Both the position numbers and the translations under genes were made by a program. DNA of 64,000 nt from Asticcacaulis benevestitus DSM 16100 = ATCC BAA-896 (GTDB lineage: Bacteria > Pseudomonadota > Alphaproteobacteria > Caulobacterales > Caulobacteraceae): assembly GCF_000376105.1 (NCBI RefSeq), contig NZ_AQWM01000015.1, positions 37,526 to 101,525 on the forward strand. The letters run 5' to 3'. The first letter of the stretch is position 1. Every line of letters begins with the position of its first letter. Positions 36,418-45,818 of this stretch are shown here, piece by piece. The notes beneath the pieces were generated by a model, which had not been told where the DNA came from, ran no database searches, and worked only from the letters and a program-made list of their open reading frames with translations.

Positions 36418-38085
36418 ATGTGGCTTATGCGTTTGACACCTTTACTGGCAGCGTTGGCCGCCTCGGCGCACGCTGAGACGATCGCCGCGCCGCCACCTGC
36501 GCCCATCGGCACCAATACGGTGGCCAGCGCCGAGCTCTATGTGGCCCGACCCGGCACGACGCCGTGCGTCGTCGATCTTTTGGCCAAACATGAGTTTATC
36601 GGCGAACAGCCCGTAGCCATGACCTATGCCCCGCCGGCGGCTTGCCCCGGCCCGTGGGCGAAGGTCGTGATCGAGACTGATTTCAACGTGACGCGCGGCC
36701 GTCAGTTCGACCGCACGGCCATCATCAATCTGGGTGGCGTCAATCTCTATCTCGGCACCACCATGGAGCCGCGCCGCGATATCGCGCCGGTCTGGCATGC
36801 CGAACGCGACATTACCGACTATTCAAGCCTGCTGACCACACCACAGAGCGGCGAATTCCTCCTCGCCAACTATGTCGATGACACCTATACGGGCCATCTT
36901 TTTGGCGCGGCGCGGCTGCTTTTCTATCCGGCAGATGCGCAAAATCCGGCGCCCGCCACGGCACAGCTTGTTGTGCCCTTAAGCGATCGTCAGGCGTCGC
37001 TCACGAACGCCGCGCCCGCTCTTACCAAGACCCTGACCCTGCCGCGCAATGTCGAGCGTCTTTATCTCGATGTCATGGCCGAACCGCAGGGCGACGATGA
37101 ATTCTGGTACGGTTGCGTCTCCGATCGTTTCATCACCAAGGACGCCAATCTGTGCGGCGGCGGCAGCCTGCGCGAGACCGAGGTGCTGATTGACGGGACA
37201 CCGGCCGGCGTGGCGCCGATCTATCCTTGGATCTATACCGGCGGCATCAACCCCTATCTGTGGTTCCCGTCACCGGGTGTGCAGACGCTTAATTTCGAGC
37301 CCTACCGCGTTGACCTGACGCCGTTTGCGGCCTCGCTCAATGACGGCTTGCCACATACGATCGCCTTGCAGGTCGAGGGCGCGCGCCGCTATGTCTATGC
37401 CATGGGCACGCTGATGGCGTGGCTCGACGAAGGCGTCAGCGTCGTGACTGGCGGCCTGACCCGGAACACGCTGAAAGCGCCAGAAATCAATGTTGACGAT
37501 GCGCGCATGTCGGCGAAGGGCAGCGATCTGAACGGCCAGATGACCACCACCTTGCCGCGTGACTATGTGATCGAAGGCTATGTCGTGACCTCGCATGGCC
37601 GCGTCACGACCCGCCTGCACCAGACGAGCCGGTTGTCCAATCATCAGGCCTATGAGACCTCGCTAACTCAAGCGATATGGCGCGTGCGTCAATCGACAGA
37701 CCTTGCGACCACCCTCACAACGACGGACGCAGCCGGTGTGCAAACGCGCATGGTTGAGGAGTCCTTTCCCCTGACCATCGACTACCACGATACCTTCCAT
37801 AAGGACTACGGCCTTCAGGATATCGATCTCTATCAGGGTCTGAAGCGGACCATCCGCGAAACCGGCATCGATGGGCGGGTGCGGATAAGAAACGAAGATC
37901 TCAGCACAGCGCCGAAGCTCCACGCCCTGCTTGATCCGAAGACGCACAGGACGAAGGCCACGACTGGCACATCTGTTCATAAGGTCAGCGTAACCGATAG
38001 CGATGGCGCCTGCTATGACCGCACTCTCACCAGCCGCAACAATGTCGTCGTCACGGTGTCGGACGGCTGTACGACGAAACCCTGA
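36418..38085 (+). CDS. PNGase A-type peptide-N4-(N-acetyl-beta-glucosaminyl)asparagine amidase
   Basis: 555 aa from ATG 36418 (GGGAG six bases upstream) or 557 from ATG 36412. The frame is open back to 36352, but that would start inside a terminator. MWLMRLTPLLAALAASAHA is a signal peptide. The PNGase A signature region is clear: VVIETDFNVTRGRQFDRTA, INLGGVNLYLGTTMEP, DITDYSSLL, ANYVDDTYTGHLFGAARLLF and GGINPYLWFPSPGV. PNGase A enzymes release whole N-glycans from asparagine, including plant types with core alpha-1,3-fucose. It is the only amidase of this kind in the locus and suggests a plant or insect glycoprotein diet. Confidence 0.92.
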   Translation: MWLMRLTPLLAALAASAHAETIAAPPPAPIGTNTVASAELYVARPGTTPCVVDLLAKHEFIGEQPVAMTYAPPAACPGPWAKVVIETDFNVTRGRQFDRTAIINLGGVNLYLGTTMEPRRDIAPVWHAERDITDYSSLLTTPQSGEFLLANYVDDTYTGHLFGAARLLFYPADAQNPAPATAQLVVPLSDRQASLTNAAPALTKTLTLPRNVERLYLDVMAEPQGDDEFWYGCVSDRFITKDANLCGGGSLRETEVLIDGTPAGVAPIYPWIYTGGINPYLWFPSPGVQTLNFEPYRVDLTPFAASLNDGLPHTIALQVEGARRYVYAMGTLMAWLDEGVSVVTGGLTRNTLKAPEINVDDARMSAKGSDLNGQMTTTLPRDYVIEGYVVTSHGRVTTRLHQTSRLSNHQAYETSLTQAIWRVRQSTDLATTLTTTDAAGVQTRMVEESFPLTIDYHDTFHKDYGLQDIDLYQGLKRTIRETGIDGRVRIRNEDLSTAPKLHALLDPKTHRTKATTGTSVHKVSVTDSDGACYDRTLTSRNNVVVTVSDGCTTKP

Positions 38086-38150
38086 GCGTTCACCCGATAG
38101 TTTGCGCTGGTGATGGAAAATTGAAAAGAAAGTAAAATCAGAGTGTTGGC

Positions 38151-38178
38151 AATTATTTCTAAAAACGGAAATAATTTT
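38151..38178. promoter_or_regulatory. AT-rich inverted repeat before malate synthase
   Basis: AATTATTTC (38151-38159) pairs with GAAATAATT (38168-38176), 8-nt loop, followed by TTTT to 38178. It lies between the PNGase stop and glcB. It may be a weak terminator for the PNGase transcript or an operator for glcB; the sequence does not decide. Confidence 0.4.
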
Positions 38179-38248
38179 CAGAAAAATTGACGGTTGGCCA
38201 GGTCAGGCCTAACCTTGAGATCTGTCCGCGTCAGATCAAAGGTGGCTC

Positions 38249-40363
38249 ATGGCCCGCGTCTCTATTGGTTCCTATTCCGTTGCTGAACCCCTGCATCGCT
38301 TTGTTATCGCGCATGCCTTGCCGGGTTCGGGTGTTGCGCCAGAGGCTTTTTGGCGTGGACTGAGCGATCTGCTGGCGACATTCAGTGCGCGGAACGCGGA
38401 CCTTCTGACCTGTCGCGACAGCTTGCAGGAACAGATTGATGCCTGGCACAAGGCGAACCCCTTCGCGCCTGTGGCTTATAAGGCGTTTTTGCAGGAGATC
38501 GGCTATCTGCTGCCGGAGCCGGTCGCTTTCAGCGTCACCACGAAGGATGTCGATGATGAAATCTCACGCCTTGCCGGTCCGCAACTGGTCGTGCCGGTCT
38601 CCAATGCGCGCTATGCGCTGAACGCTGCCAATGCGCGCTGGGGCTCGCTCTATGATGCGCTCTATGGCACCGACGCCCTGGCGCCACCCATCAAAACAAA
38701 AGGATGTGATACAGCGCGCGGCGCTTTGGTGCAGGCGCAGGCGAAAGCCTGGCTCGATCAGTTTGTGCCGCTTAAGGGCTTAAGCCATGCCGAGGTCACG
38801 GCCTATAGCGTTGTCGATGGGGCCCTGATCGCCAATGGCGGAATCACGCTGCAACACCCTTCGCATTTTGCCGGTTTTACCGGCGCCGCCGATGCGCCCG
38901 CATCCATCCTGTTGCGCCATAACGGTCTGCACATGGACATCCTGATCGACCGGGATCACCCGGTCGGGCGCGCTGACGCGGCGGGCGTTTGCGATATCGT
39001 CATGGAGGCCGCCTTATCGGCGATCATGGATATGGAGGACAGCGTCGCGGCCGTCGATGCCTGGGACAAGGTTGGGCTCTATACCAACTGGCTGGGCCTG
39101 ATGAAGGGCGACCTGAGCGAGACCTTCCGCAAAGGCGATCAATCATTGATGCGGCGGCTCAATCCCGACCGTGATTACATCGCGCCTGACGGCAAGGCCC
39201 TGACCTTGCATGGTCGCAGTCTGATGCTGGCACGCAATGTCGGCCTGTATATGTATACGGATATGGTCACCGACGCGGAAGGGCAGCCGGTGCCGGAAGG
39301 CCTGGTCGATCTGATGATCACTGCCCTGATCGCGCGCCATGATCATGGTGGCAACAGCCGCACGGGTTCGGCCTATATCGTCAAGCCGAAGATGCACGGG
39401 CCCGACGAGGTCGCCTTTGTCGTTGAGACCTTCGCCTTTGCCGAAGAGGTGCTGGGCCTGCCGGCGGGTACGCTGAAAATAGGCATTATGGACGAAGAGC
39501 GCCGCACCAGCGTCAATCTGATGGCCTGCATCAAGGCGGCTTCGCAGCGCGTGTTCTTCATCAATACCGGCTTTCTTGATCGCACGGGTGATGAGATCCA
39601 CACCTCGATGGAGGCGGGGCCTACCCTACGCAAAGGCGACATCAAAAACGCCGTCTGGATCAAGGCTTATGAAGACGCCAATGTCGACGCGGGCTTGCTG
39701 TGCGGTCTGCCGGGATATGCCCAGATCGGCAAGGGCATGTGGGCGGCGCCTGACCGGATGAAGGACATGCTGACGCAGAAGATCGCGCATCCGCAGTCAG
39801 GCGCCAGCACGGCCTGGGTGCCGTCGCCGACGGCTGCGACCTTGCATGCTGTCCACTATCACAGTGTTGATGTGACGGCGCGCCAGGTCGAGATCCGGCA
39901 ACGCAAGCGCGCCTCGCTCGACGCGCTCCTGACCCCGCCCTTGCTCGATCGCAACCTGTCACCGGACGAGATCGCCGAGGAACTTGACAACAATCTGCAG
40001 GGCCTGTTGGGCTATGTTGTGCGCTGGATCGATCAGGGGGTGGGCTGTTCCAAGGTGCCCGATATTCACGATGTCGGGCTGATGGAAGACCGGGCCACCT
40101 TGCGTATCTCCTCGCAGCACGTCGCCAACTGGCTGCACCATGGCCTGATCACGGAGGCTCAGGTCGAGGGCCGCCTGAGGTATATGGCGCAGGTCGTGGA
40201 TGGCCAGAACGCCGGCGACCCGCAGTATCGGCCGATGGCGCCGAATTTTGATGGTGTGGCGTTTCAGGCGGCGCGCGATCTGGTCTTGCAGGGACGCGCG
40301 CAACCCAATGGCTACACCGAGTTCATCCTGCACAAGCGGCGACGCGAGGCGAAAGCCACTTAA
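38249..40363 (+). CDS. glcB: malate synthase G
   Basis: 704 aa, close to the usual 720. Conserved segments include [68 protein letters not shown], and [15 protein letters not shown] with the catalytic arginine region. [20 protein letters not shown] is close to the C-terminal domain. It condenses glyoxylate with acetyl-CoA to malate in the glyoxylate or glycolate pathway. AGGTGG precedes the ATG. It ends convergent with the S-formylglutathione hydrolase gene, overlapping it by 4 bp. No isocitrate lyase is in the window. Confidence 0.97.
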   Translation: MARVSIGSYSVAEPLHRFVIAHALPGSGVAPEAFWRGLSDLLATFSARNADLLTCRDSLQEQIDAWHKANPFAPVAYKAFLQEIGYLLPEPVAFSVTTKDVDDEISRLAGPQLVVPVSNARYALNAANARWGSLYDALYGTDALAPPIKTKGCDTARGALVQAQAKAWLDQFVPLKGLSHAEVTAYSVVDGALIANGGITLQHPSHFAGFTGAADAPASILLRHNGLHMDILIDRDHPVGRADAAGVCDIVMEAALSAIMDMEDSVAAVDAWDKVGLYTNWLGLMKGDLSETFRKGDQSLMRRLNPDRDYIAPDGKALTLHGRSLMLARNVGLYMYTDMVTDAEGQPVPEGLVDLMITALIARHDHGGNSRTGSAYIVKPKMHGPDEVAFVVETFAFAEEVLGLPAGTLKIGIMDEERRTSVNLMACIKAASQRVFFINTGFLDRTGDEIHTSMEAGPTLRKGDIKNAVWIKAYEDANVDAGLLCGLPGYAQIGKGMWAAPDRMKDMLTQKIAHPQSGASTAWVPSPTAATLHAVHYHSVDVTARQVEIRQRKRASLDALLTPPLLDRNLSPDEIAEELDNNLQGLLGYVVRWIDQGVGCSKVPDIHDVGLMEDRATLRISSQHVANWLHHGLITEAQVEGRLRYMAQVVDGQNAGDPQYRPMAPNFDGVAFQAARDLVLQGRAQPNGYTEFILHKRRREAKAT

Positions 40364-41193
40364 AATCTTGCGGCGTGCCAGCGCAGATGGTCGTCCATAA
40401 AGCTGGAGATGAAATAATAGCTATGATCATAGCCTGGCTGAAGACGCAGGGTCAGCGGCAGTCCGGCGGTATCGCAAGCGGCTCGTAAAAGTTCCGGCTT
40501 GAGCTGACCGGACAGGAAGCTGTCGGAGCAGCCCTGATCAACGAGGATATCGGGCACGCGATGACCGGCGGCGATCAGGGCGCAAGCGTCGTAAGTTGCC
40601 CAAGTGGCGCGGTCAGGCCCCAGGTAGCCGGTAAAAGCCTTTTCGCCCCATGGCACCTGCGACGGTGCCACGATCGGAGAGAAGGCCGAGACAGCGCGAT
40701 AGACCGGATTTCGTAGGGCGATGACGAGTGCGCCGTGGCCGCCCATGGAATGGCCAAGTATCGACTGGCGGGTCATATCGACAGGGAAGTTGGCGGCGAT
40801 TAGTGCCGGCAATTCTTCGGTGATATAACTGTACATCCGGTAGTTTTCGGCAAACGGCGCCTCGGTGGCGTCGACATAGAAGCCCGCACCTTGGCCAAAA
40901 TCGTAGGCGGCGTCATCGGGAACGGTCTCACCGCGTGGCGAGGTGTCTGGTGCAATGAAAATAAGCCCAAGGTCTGCGCAGGCGCGGCGGTAGTCGCCTT
41001 TTTCGGTGACATTGGCGTGGGTGCAGGTCAGGCCTGACAGATACCAGACAACCGGCAAATTTTCGCCGGCTGCGACCTGTGACGGCAGAAAGATACTGAA
41101 GGTCATCGGGGTCTTCGTCTCGACGCTGTCGTGGCGATAGACCACAAGCTTTCCACCATGAGATTCGTGGACTTCGAGCTGTTCGAGCGACAT
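40360..41193 (-). CDS. fghA: S-formylglutathione hydrolase
   Basis: 277 aa, the typical length of esterase-D family members. Features: [30 protein letters not shown], and the nucleophile motif [10 protein letters not shown] (serine near residue 147). The acid DQGCSDSFL and the histidine in GYDHSYYFI complete the triad. It hydrolyses S-formylglutathione to formate and glutathione in formaldehyde detoxification. The partner formaldehyde dehydrogenase gene is not adjacent. GGAAA lies before the start. Confidence 0.95.
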   Translation of the reverse strand: MSLEQLEVHESHGGKLVVYRHDSVETKTPMTFSIFLPSQVAAGENLPVVWYLSGLTCTHANVTEKGDYRRACADLGLIFIAPDTSPRGETVPDDAAYDFGQGAGFYVDATEAPFAENYRMYSYITEELPALIAANFPVDMTRQSILGHSMGGHGALVIALRNPVYRAVSAFSPIVAPSQVPWGEKAFTGYLGPDRATWATYDACALIAAGHRVPDILVDQGCSDSFLSGQLKPELLRAACDTAGLPLTLRLQPGYDHSYYFISSFMDDHLRWHAARF

Positions 41194-41333
41194 GGGATTT
41201 CCTTTGGAGCGACAGGGGAGGCACCGTCGTCATAGAGCCTGGGCTGAGGCAGGGTCAAGAGATTACCGGCTTCCGGCCCTATTCAGGATGCGTTACATTC
41301 ACGGCCATAAGACCATCAGCGAGAGACAAGGCC

Positions 41334-42266
41334 ATGCGATTGCACGTTCAGGGATTTCAGCCCCTCCTCCGCCTTATTATACCGCTGCTGATATGGTTTG
41401 GATCGGGCACGGTCGCTCATGCCTCGACAGGGTGCGGGCTGAGACATGCCGGACAGACGCAATCTGTCGCCATTCCTGGCACGGGGCGGTCTATGCTCAT
41501 CCACCTGCCGAAGGATTCCGATGCCGCCACGCCACAACCGATCCTGTTTCTCTTTCATGGCAGCACCGGCACCGGCGCGGATATGCTGAAAGATTCAAGG
41601 CTTGAGGCGACATCCGACCACAACAGCTTTATCGTGGCCGCACCCGATGGCGGTATACCCGCTGGCAAGGGCTTCGTATGGAACATCCCCGGCGTGCCGA
41701 CCGTCACGGGTAAGATCCCCGGCCCGGACGACGCCGACGACGTCGCCTATATCAAGGCGGCGATTGACTGGCTGGCCTCGGAAGGCTGCGTCAATCGCGC
41801 GCAGGTCTACGCCACGGGCTTGTCGGGCGGCGGCCGCATGACGTCGTGGCTCGGCTGCGTCGCCGCCGATCGCTTCGCGGCCATCGCCCCCGTCGTAGGT
41901 TTGCGCGCCGGCAATCCGCTGGCGGTTGACAAGGCGCGGCCCGATCCGACTACCTGCCAGCCAACGCGTCCTGTGCCGGTCATCGCCTTTGCCGGCGACA
42001 AGGATACGGTCAACCCGATCGAGGGCGGCGGCGCCGGCTATTGGCAATACACCATGCATGCCGCCGAGCAGCGCTGGGCGCAGCTCAACGCCTGTACGGT
42101 CGCACCTACAACACAATGGGTCACAGCCGATGTCTATGAAGAACACTACAGCGGCTGCCGCAATGATGCTGACGTGGTCGGTCGCATCACGGTTGGCGGC
42201 AAACATGCCTGGGTGGTCGATAATGAGGCGATGTGGGCGTTCCTGAAGCGTTATCGGCTCGACTGA
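41334..42266 (+). CDS. secreted PHB depolymerase/feruloyl-esterase-like hydrolase (LpqC type)
   Basis: 310 aa. The start at 41334 is preceded by AAGG and opens a hydrophobic signal sequence up to about AHAS. An alpha/beta-hydrolase core follows: PILFLFHGSTGTGADML (oxyanion strand), the nucleophile elbow ATGLSGGGRMTSW, VIAFAGDKDTVNP with the acid, and a late KHAWVVDN histidine. This LpqC/PHB-depolymerase group includes polyester depolymerases and CE1-like feruloyl esterases, so the substrate is open. It stands alone. Confidence 0.82.
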   Translation: MRLHVQGFQPLLRLIIPLLIWFGSGTVAHASTGCGLRHAGQTQSVAIPGTGRSMLIHLPKDSDAATPQPILFLFHGSTGTGADMLKDSRLEATSDHNSFIVAAPDGGIPAGKGFVWNIPGVPTVTGKIPGPDDADDVAYIKAAIDWLASEGCVNRAQVYATGLSGGGRMTSWLGCVAADRFAAIAPVVGLRAGNPLAVDKARPDPTTCQPTRPVPVIAFAGDKDTVNPIEGGGAGYWQYTMHAAEQRWAQLNACTVAPTTQWVTADVYEEHYSGCRNDADVVGRITVGGKHAWVVDNEAMWAFLKRYRLD

Positions 42267-42402
42267 GGTTGGCGTGCCTTTACGCGGACAAGCGTCAGCT
42301 AAGGCCCAGCCGCTGCTGTCATTGGGCGCTTCTTCCGGCGGAAGGTCGGGGATGATAGCACAGGCGGTGGCTGTCGTCGCCAGCCCTTACCGACCAGCAC
42401 CG

Positions 42403-43647
42403 CTAGTCGGTATGACCGCCTCCGATGCGACGTCGGGCGTTGGCGAAGGCATGGGCGACCCCTTTGGCACGACCGGCGAAATCAAGTTCGAGGCAGGCGA
42501 TCTGATCGACGCGACGGTTCAGTCGGGTCAAGGCATTGGCCACGCCGCGACCAATCCGGTAACGGTCCATCGATTTTTGCACATGACTGGTCAGGTGCGC
42601 CAGACGTTCGCTCAAATGTGCGCTGGCCGAGCCGCCATAGATGCGGGCATGGCGGACTGGAAACTGCGTGTTGCAGAATGAGGATTTGTAGTGGGTCTGG
42701 CCGGTAGAAAGATCGTAATAGCGCACGCCGGCGGCCTTGAGCACAGCGGGGGCGTCGCACAGGAATATCTGGCCGGGTGAAAACTCGCCAAAGGCCGGAT
42801 CGAAGCTGGACACCCACGGGTGCATGCGATCGCCGTAGCGCAGGCCATAATGGAACATGACTGGCGCATCGCCGACCATCATGACCAGCAGCGATCCGTG
42901 CAAGTCTTCGCGCGGAGCGTCGAACAACTGTTCGAGGAGGCTTGAGGCCCAAGGCGCATCGAGGAAATTATGCAGCCCGTTCTGGGCGAGTTGCCTACGC
43001 TTGAGGTTAAGCATTCTCTCGTAGTGCTCGCGATCGAATTCGCTCAGTCGGAAGGTGATCTCGCCGTGCGCCGCAATCAGGTTGCGGCGGTGGCGGTTGA
43101 TGTTCTTGCTGTGCTTTTTGGTAACGGTATTGATGGGTTCGCCGCTGCCGAGGTCGATGCCGTATCCCACATCGTCCGTACCGTCAACGTCACCAAAAAC
43201 GCCATAAGGATCAATCAGACCGATAGCCTGGTAGCGGTCTATGCGAGCGGCGGCCAGGGCGTCGCGGGCCTTGAGGTCGGTGTCAGGGAAGGTGATCAGG
43301 GCGCTGTAATCGGCAAAGGGTGCGCCGACCGGGCGGGCGAAGCGGTTGGGGCGGCGATGGTGCGGCAGGAAGCCTATGGTCTCGCCATCGCGGCGATAGA
43401 CGGCGATGAAGACATCATCGCGCACCAACGCCACGGCGCGGATAAAGGCCGGAGACTGGACCGGTGACTGAAAGGCTTCGGTGGCGTCGATCATATTCTG
43501 CCAGATAGTCTGGTCACAAGGAGAAAGGTTTTCGACGCGGATAAGATCACATGTCAGCACAGGCAGGCCTTTGGCACACAAACGATAAGGAAAACGGTAT
43601 GATGCAAAGACCGGGCCAAGCCATGTGCACACTTTTTTCGGGTTCAT
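42403..43647 (-). CDS. GNAT-fold acetyltransferase, CelD/BcsL-like
   Basis: 414 aa. The central part (LIAAHGEITFRLSEFDREH, then NLKRRQLAQNG, GSLLVMMVGDAPVMFHYGLR and YDLSTGQTHYKSSF) matches the Acetyltransf_6 group found in CelD/BcsL proteins linked to cellulose or exopolysaccharide synthesis. The ATG 43647 has AAGG seven bases upstream. A GTG at 43560 would give a shorter protein without the poorly conserved first 29 residues. No polysaccharide synthesis genes lie next to it. Confidence 0.8.
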   Translation of the reverse strand: MNPKKVCTWLGPVFASYRFPYRLCAKGLPVLTCDLIRVENLSPCDQTIWQNMIDATEAFQSPVQSPAFIRAVALVRDDVFIAVYRRDGETIGFLPHHRRPNRFARPVGAPFADYSALITFPDTDLKARDALAAARIDRYQAIGLIDPYGVFGDVDGTDDVGYGIDLGSGEPINTVTKKHSKNINRHRRNLIAAHGEITFRLSEFDREHYERMLNLKRRQLAQNGLHNFLDAPWASSLLEQLFDAPREDLHGSLLVMMVGDAPVMFHYGLRYGDRMHPWVSSFDPAFGEFSPGQIFLCDAPAVLKAAGVRYYDLSTGQTHYKSSFCNTQFPVRHARIYGGSASAHLSERLAHLTSHVQKSMDRYRIGRGVANALTRLNRRVDQIACLELDFAGRAKGVAHAFANARRRIGGGHTD

Positions 43648-45818
43648 GTCTGAGCCTTACAAGCCATTGTATCCGCCGCATGTTGTCGAGCTCAACTGCT
43701 TAAAAGTCGTGGCCTGTCTTTCTAATAATCCACGATCTCACCCCGCCTGTAAGCGAGTCAGGATAAAGGTCAGCCCCCCAATCTCGTTGTCCATGTTCGA
43801 TAGAAGTCGGGTCTGCATTCAGTCGCACCGCTCGTACACGCGCTCTGTGAGACAATAGAGCAAGTCGTCGCGTTGCGGAGCGGTCTCATGGTCAAGGTCG
43901 ATACGGATGTCTTCACGCGGCAGAGGCTCGGGCAATCCGCTGCACAAAGTTGCGCAGCGTGCTCTCGGAGCCAATGCGGCGCGCGGTATAACCTGCAGGC
44001 GCAGCCGGACCGTATTGGTGATGATCCCGTCGAGACCAAGCCGCAACTGACCGTCGTTGAGTTGTTCAGAGCAATTGCCAAACTGCACGCGCGGAACCTA
44101 CTTGACGATGTCGTGTTGACATTCGATATCACCATCGCGATCCTCGACACCCGAGGCGATATCCGAAATCAGACGATGCAGAAGCTGGGCATTGTAAGGA
44201 AGGCTTTCAAGAACAATCCGGATGCTGACACAGACCATACATGGTCCTTAAGCCGCACGAAATTTAAGGCATTCTTATGCCACCGAACCGCAAACACCCG
44301 GCCTTCAGAAGCGTTCCAAACCCGCTCAGGGGCACGCCCGTCGATACCCTTGCACATGTCGGTTTAATTCAAGGTCAGATGCACTTTTGCGCCGAAGGGG
44401 GCGAACAGCGTCAGGTGCTCTCTGCGCGCTCAACCCCGTCAGACTTTCGCACATGATCCGGTAATGCCAGCGTCACCAGTGTTCTGTTCTTCAGCGCCGA
44501 GGCGGCAAGATCAGCCCTCTTTTCGCGGTATGCCGAACTGCATCGGCTGGCGGAAACGGAGGTCTGTGATGATCCCATGTTTGCGGGTAGAAGACGAGAC
44601 CTTGATACCAGGCTGGTCTCGTCTCAGGGTGAGGGCGCGCTTCCTGGTCTTCGTTGGAGAAGCGCCGCTTAAGCAGGCCGGTTGAAGGGATGAGGCCGCG
44701 TTGCTGCTAACACGTAGTATGTACGGGCCAGTGGGGTTGGCATGCCTCGTTCTCAGATTGTTTTCCCACCATCAGAGAACCTCATTCATCGCAGAGGAAC
44801 TTCGTTCGAGACAATTTGAATCTCCCTTTTGGGTGTCGATTCCGGATGCTTTCACGGTTTTTGGCGTGTGCAGGATAAAAGGACGAGAGGTCCGTGGGTT
44901 ATTTTAGGCTCGGTAATCCTTACAGATCAAAGGCTTGCGCTACCGGAGCGAGAGGTGCTTGGACTGGTGTTGAGGTGCTGCAGCCATAAGTCTCTATATT
45001 TAAATGGCAATTTGCGAGGTGCGTTGAATTCTGGCGCTTGTCGCGGGAGGTGGCGCTGCAATCGCCCAATCGTTAGAAAGCCAGGTTAACTCGGCATCGA
45101 ATCTATTCCCGCCTACCAGATGTGCCTAGTGGCAAGGCGGATTTCCCGGATTCCCTGACCAGGTTGTTTGGGTATTGAAGTTCTTTTCCGGCGTGAGGAT
45201 AGGCATTCCAACGTAGGCGATGGGGGGGCGTCCACTATTTTTTATGAACACTCGCATGTTCCTTCAAGTCCGACATCACAGCCGGCACCTGGTAATTAAA
45301 AGGCACGCGAACATGGTAACTTATTCCTAACGACGGTGGATAAATTGCGGACTTTCGGCGCGGATCTCAAACATTTCGACGCGGGGCTGGGTGTGGTCGC
45401 TGGGCCTCATCTCCAGGGCTAGTTTCGCATCATCAGCATGTCTATTGTTTAAGCCCAATGATCTATGGTTCGGATGTTGTCTGAGCTTCTTCCTGCCAGT
45501 CAGCGTCTCGTCGTTTCTGTTTATCGAGGCTCTGGTAACAGCCTCGAATGCGGGTGAGCTCTGCTTCTTTTGTGTGCTGTCTCACCCGCTGATCCCAATG
45601 TCTTTCACCAGTATCTTGCGACCTTAAATGCCATCAAAGGCTGTCCGCCCCAAGGCATGGCGATGAACACAGCTGTGGTTCAGTTCAGTATGGTTTCCAC
45701 GAGACTCGAATCGAGTTGCACGATCGTTCGTGCGGTGAAAAACCCCCTCAAGATTGAACGTCGAGCCAAGCCGACCCGACACGTGACGCGGGCGATTTCG
45801 TGTCGCTATATCGGGGGT
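43648..45818. other. 2.2-kb gene-poor, probably decayed region
   Basis: No frame here has convincing family features. The best coding-like stretch is on the minus strand at about 43810-44230: it reads ESLPYNAQLLHRLISDIASG, hits an in-frame TAG near 44099, then continues VQFGNCSEQLNDGQLRLGLD to a stop near 43820. That pattern suggests a broken gene, which I cannot identify. The remainder (44400-45800) has only short frames on both strands and lower GC. No promoter, RNA or repeat is clear. Confidence 0.5.

Noticed and set aside
44464..45627. Short plus-strand frames in the gene-poor region
   Set aside because: Composition is not protein-like (Ser/Arg/Cys-rich, no conserved motifs) and frames end at random.
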